Shown: in pieces, positions 61,345-64,000 of the stretch
Numbering within the stretch: position 1 is the first letter of the stretch
Layout: each line of letters opens with the position of its first letter
DNA from: Flavobacterium sp. ACN2
GTDB taxonomy: Bacteria > Bacteroidota > Bacteroidia > Flavobacteriales > Flavobacteriaceae
Assembly: GCF_002303885.1 (NCBI RefSeq)
Contig: NZ_MRCM01000020.1
Coordinates: forward strand, 1 to 64,000
Length of the DNA stretch: 64,000 nt
Direction of reading: 5' to 3'
Made by a program: the position numbers and the translations under genes
Notes under the pieces: model-generated
Seen by the model: the letters and a program-made list of their open reading frames with translations, nothing else
Told to the model about the DNA's origin: nothing
Databases searched by the model: none

Positions 61345-62451
61345 ATGGATGCAACTTTCGCAACTGGAAAGGAACTTCAAAAAATGGATCCTGTTTTTGG
61401 ACAGTTATCTTTTGACGATCACGAACAAATTGTATTTTGCAATGACAAAGATACAGGATTAAAAGCAATTATTGGTATTCATAATTCGGTTATGGGACCA
61501 GCTTTAGGAGGAACCAGAATGTGGAATTACAACACAGAATGGGAAGCTTTAAATGACGTTTTACGCCTTTCGAGAGGTATGACTTTTAAATCGGCTATTA
61601 CTGGACTGAATATTGGTGGAGGTAAAGCGGTTATTATTGGTGATGCTAAAACGCAAAAAACTCCTGAGTTAATGCGTAAGTTTGGAGAGTTTGTTCACTC
61701 ATTAAGCGGAAGATATATTACAGCAGAAGATGTCGGAATGGAAACTAAAGACATGGATACTGTAAGAGATGTAACGCCTTACGTTACTGGTATTTCTGAA
61801 GAAAGAGGTGGTTCTGGAAATCCTTCTCCAATTACAGCTTACGGTGTCTATTTGGGTATGAAAGCGGCCGCTAAAAGCCAGTTTGGAACTGATGTTTTAG
61901 AGGGTAAAAAAGTTTTGGTACAAGGAATTGGACACGTTGGTGAAACTTTGGTTGAGTATTTAACTAAAGAAGGAGCGCAGGTAACTATTTCTGATATTAA
62001 CGAAGAGAAATTATTCCAAGTTGCTTCAAAATACAATGCAACAATTTATACTGGTGAAGATTTATATACTGCCGATGTTGATATCTACGCGCCGTGTGCG
62101 ATGGGAGCTACAATCAATGATAATACAGTAGATAAAATTAAAGCAAAAGTGATTGCTGGTGCAGCCAACAACCAATTAGCTGATGAGAATGTTCACGGTG
62201 CAAGATTACAAGAAAGAGGAATTTTATATGCTCCAGATTTCTTAATCAATGCGGGTGGAATTATCAATGTTTATGCTGAATTAGCTAACTATGGTAAAGC
62301 TGAAATCATGACTAAAACAGAGAATATCTACAATACAACTTTAGAAATTATTGATTTCGCTGCTAAAAACGGAATCACAACACATAAAGCGGCTCTTACT
62401 ATTGCTCAAAATCGTATCGATCAAAGAAGAATCGAGAACGCTAAGAAGTAA
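61345..62451 (+). CDS. Glu/Leu/Phe/Val dehydrogenase, probably leucine dehydrogenase
   Basis: A 368-residue NAD-dependent amino-acid dehydrogenase. The ELFV N-domain has ALGGTRMWNY near 54-63, the catalytic lysine region GLNIGGGKAVIIGD near 91-104, and the second domain has the NAD motif GIGHVGE near 195-201. Length and the N-terminal FGQLSFDDHEQIVFC agree with leucine (branched-chain) dehydrogenases, which deaminate leucine, valine and isoleucine to oxo acids plus ammonia. Thus it feeds branched-chain fatty acid synthesis, a hallmark of Flavobacteria. A terminator follows. Confidence 0.93.
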   Translation: MDATFATGKELQKMDPVFGQLSFDDHEQIVFCNDKDTGLKAIIGIHNSVMGPALGGTRMWNYNTEWEALNDVLRLSRGMTFKSAITGLNIGGGKAVIIGDAKTQKTPELMRKFGEFVHSLSGRYITAEDVGMETKDMDTVRDVTPYVTGISEERGGSGNPSPITAYGVYLGMKAAAKSQFGTDVLEGKKVLVQGIGHVGETLVEYLTKEGAQVTISDINEEKLFQVASKYNATIYTGEDLYTADVDIYAPCAMGATINDNTVDKIKAKVIAGAANNQLADENVHGARLQERGILYAPDFLINAGGIINVYAELANYGKAEIMTKTENIYNTTLEIIDFAAKNGITTHKAALTIAQNRIDQRRIENAKK

Positions 62452-62494
62452 TTAAGTGTTCAGTGTTCACTTTTTTAAGTGTTCAGTCTTAAAG

Positions 62495-62533
62495 TCTCAG
62501 TTTACAGTTTAATCTGTAACTGAGATTTTTTTT
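62495..62533 (+). terminator. Leucine dehydrogenase terminator
   Basis: tctcagtttacag (62495-62507) pairs with ctgtaactgaga (62514-62525, one bulged base), then a T-rich tail. Confidence 0.8.
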
Positions 62534-62668
62534 GTGTATGTTTGGTACTGCCCACTAAAAACTGCTCACTGACCACTATAAATAGAGACTAACCGCTAAA
62601 TTCTGAAAACTAACCACTAAAACAACTACTTTTTTACGAATTAATTTTAAAATACGTATCAAAAGTTA

Positions 62669-62676
62669 TACTTTTG
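62669..62676 (+). promoter_or_regulatory. nusB -7 element
   Basis: TACTTTTG is a perfect TAnnTTTG and lies 28 bp before the GTG start. No TTTG -33 box is seen at the right distance. Confidence 0.5.
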
Positions 62677-62704
62677 CAGACTAATTTTTAAATGTTCTTA
62701 CAAG

Positions 62705-63649
62705 GTGGTAAATAGAAGACACATACGCGTTAAAGTAATGCAATCCATTTATGCAATGCACCAAAGCGGTTCTGATAACATGGAAAAAGAAGAGAAATTT
62801 CTTTTCTACAGCATTGACAATATTCAGGACTTATATCTTATAATGCTTTCTTCATTGATAGAAATTTGCAAAAAAGAAGCTGTCTATTTGCATCTGTCAA
62901 GCAAAAAACACCTTGCAACTGCCGCAGAACGTAATCCGAATGAAAAATTTGTAAAGAATAAAATTTTTCAACTTCTTGCTGAAAGCAATTCTCTTAGTAT
63001 CGCTTTAGAAAATCGTAAAATCAATAACTGGTCATTAAACGATGATTATATTATTTTGCTTTTAAATGATGTTAAAGCAAGCGATATCTACCAAAAATAT
63101 ATGAGCAATAACGTAAATACGTTTGAAGAAGACAGACAATTTATTATTGATTTGTTTGAAAATGTTATTGTTCCAAATGAAAAATTATACGAGTACTTAG
63201 AAGACGATAAATTGACTTGGGTTGATGATATTCCTGTTGTAAATACTCATATTGTGAAACAATTGAAAGCAATTAAAACAGAAGATCCAGACGATTTTAG
63301 AGTGCCAAAATTGTATAAAGATGTTGAAGATAAGGATTTTGCAAAAGATTTATTTAGAAGAACAATTCTAAACGAAACGGCATTTGCAAAAGAATATGAA
63401 GATAAAACACCAAATTGGGACAGTGATCGTATTGCAGAAATTGATACTATTATCTTGAAAATGGCAATTTGCGAGTTTATTAAATTCCCTTCAATTCCAG
63501 TAAAAGTAACTCTTAACGAATATTTAGAAATTGCGAAAGAGTATTCTACACCAAAAAGTAGTATTTTTATCAACGGAATTTTAGATAACCTTGTAAAAGA
63601 ACTTACTGCCAATAAAAAAATGGTAAAAGCGGGAAGAGGATTAATGTAA
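62705..63649 (+). CDS. nusB: Transcription antitermination factor NusB
   Basis: A 314-residue NusB of the Bacteroidota type. It starts at GTG 62705 (MVNRRHIRVKVMQSIYAMHQ); no in-frame ATG is available before it. The N-terminal RNA-binding segment RRHIRVKVMQSIYA is typical, and the C-terminal half (about 200-310) carries the canonical NusB bundle with WDSDRIAEIDTIILKMAICE near 244-263 and PVKVTLNEYLEIAKEYSTP near 269-287. E. coli NusB is only about 140 residues; the extra central helices are normal for this phylum. NusB works with NusE in rRNA antitermination. yajC follows 111 bp later. Confidence 0.93.
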   Translation: MVNRRHIRVKVMQSIYAMHQSGSDNMEKEEKFLFYSIDNIQDLYLIMLSSLIEICKKEAVYLHLSSKKHLATAAERNPNEKFVKNKIFQLLAESNSLSIALENRKINNWSLNDDYIILLLNDVKASDIYQKYMSNNVNTFEEDRQFIIDLFENVIVPNEKLYEYLEDDKLTWVDDIPVVNTHIVKQLKAIKTEDPDDFRVPKLYKDVEDKDFAKDLFRRTILNETAFAKEYEDKTPNWDSDRIAEIDTIILKMAICEFIKFPSIPVKVTLNEYLEIAKEYSTPKSSIFINGILDNLVKELTANKKMVKAGRGLM

Positions 63650-63700
63650 GATTTAAAATAATCAATTTTTTAAATTGCAAATTCCAACTGCTTTGTCTCT

Positions 63701-63716
63701 CTGAGCGAAGTCGAAG
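63701..63716. repeat. 16-bp dispersed repeat, copy 3 (inverted)
   Basis: ctgagcgaagtcgaag is the exact reverse complement of the copies at 15212 and 19259. It lies between nusB and yajC. Confidence 0.8.
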
Positions 63717-63760
63717 AGCTAAAAAAAATATTAAATATAAATCAAAAACAAATTTAAATT

Positions 63761-64000
63761 ATGGGACAATTAACTCAATTTGCGCCATTTCTTTTGATGT
63801 TCGTGGTAATCTATTTCTTCATGATTAGACCACAACAAAAAAGAGCTAAAAACGAAAAAGAATTTGAAAGCAGCCTAAAAGTAGGTGACAAAATAGTAAC
63901 AAAAAGTGGTTTCCACGGTAAGATCGCTGAATTAGCAGAAACTACTGTTGTAATCGAAACTATGTCAGGAAAATTAAAATTAGAGCGTTCTGCAATTTCT
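63761..64000 (+). CDS. yajC: Preprotein translocase subunit YajC, partial (runs off the window)
   Basis: Accessory subunit of the SecDF-YajC complex in the inner membrane. The 80 codons seen (ATG 63761 to the window end) begin MGQLTQFAPFLLMFVVIYFF, a single membrane helix, followed by the family signature MIRPQQKRAKNEKEFE and LKVGDKIVTKSGFHGKIAE. The frame remains open to the window end and the stop codon lies outside. The gene order nusB-yajC is frequent in Bacteroidota. Confidence 0.93.
   Translation, partial: MGQLTQFAPFLLMFVVIYFFMIRPQQKRAKNEKEFESSLKVGDKIVTKSGFHGKIAELAETTVVIETMSGKLKLERSAIS

Larger units (their letters stand above)
62452..62704. repeat. Spacer with agtgttcag-type repeats and the dehydrogenase terminator
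   Basis: The left end has gtgttcagtgttcac and aagtgttcagt (62457-62488). The right half holds several related actgaccacta/ctaaccactaa units (62548-62624). No ORF is supported. It lies between two co-oriented genes. Confidence 0.65.

Overview
This window is a chromosomal segment of a Bacteroidota bacterium, most likely a Flavobacterium or a close relative. The DNA is AT-rich. Several promoters fit the Bacteroidota pattern (TTTG or TTG near -33 and TAnnTTTG near -7). Translation starts show little Shine-Dalgarno signal. The gene families also fit: monomeric Icd, long NusB, cyclophilin-FKBP fusion, DUF3276, DUF4249 with a TonB-dependent receptor, DUF6934 and DUF5694. No rRNA, tRNA, CRISPR array, prophage or transposase gene was seen.

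Layout. 0.1-5.2 kb: ammonium transporter, a Gfo/Idh/MocA oxidoreductase, a DUF1963 gene broken by an in-frame stop, and the ComM/YifB ATPase. 5.2-15.1 kb: a long run of small minus-strand genes (esterase, ArsR with two SRPBCC proteins, lipoproteins, two DinB-like proteins, DUF1624 membrane protein, an XRE regulator and unknowns). 15.3-17.4 kb: a DUF6934 gene overlapping a 51-residue ORF, then lysA. 17.7-25.5 kb: gltD and gltB diverging from sucC. 25.7-29.4 kb: tandem DUF5694 genes and a LytS/LytTR two-component system. 29.5-41.2 kb: DUF1456, a dipeptide epimerase with a PLP enzyme, uvrB, a RelE/ParE-type toxin-antitoxin pair, rlmF, thiamine diphosphokinase, GyrI-like and DinB proteins, and DUF4249. 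41.2-48.3 kb: TonB receptor, icd, rplS and trmD. 48.4-54.3 kb: mostly plus-strand genes, including an archaemetzincin-type lipoprotein, an MFS exporter, the cyclophilin-FKBP fusion and a cytochrome c. 54.4-61.1 kb: Gre-like factor, thioredoxin-like protein, three alpha/beta hydrolases, CsaA, DUF3276 and an ABC exporter. 61.3-64 kb: leucine dehydrogenase, nusB and the start of yajC, which runs off the window.

How genes work together. Amt, GltBD, Icd, SucC and leucine dehydrogenase link nitrogen assimilation to the TCA cycle. LysA and the dipeptide epimerase bear on peptidoglycan precursors or recycling. RplS, TrmD, RlmF, NusB and CsaA are translation or RNA factors.

The coding content is mostly conserved housekeeping, and I found no convincing new multi-gene system. 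The more interesting signals are non-coding: a strongly structured intergenic locus at about 54.97-55.14 kb, a two-copy element with conserved ends around unrelated hairpins, several self-complementary repeat families concentrated where genes converge, and a 125-bp nested palindrome. The DUF6934/51-residue gene pair is the best candidate for an uncharacterised small protein system.
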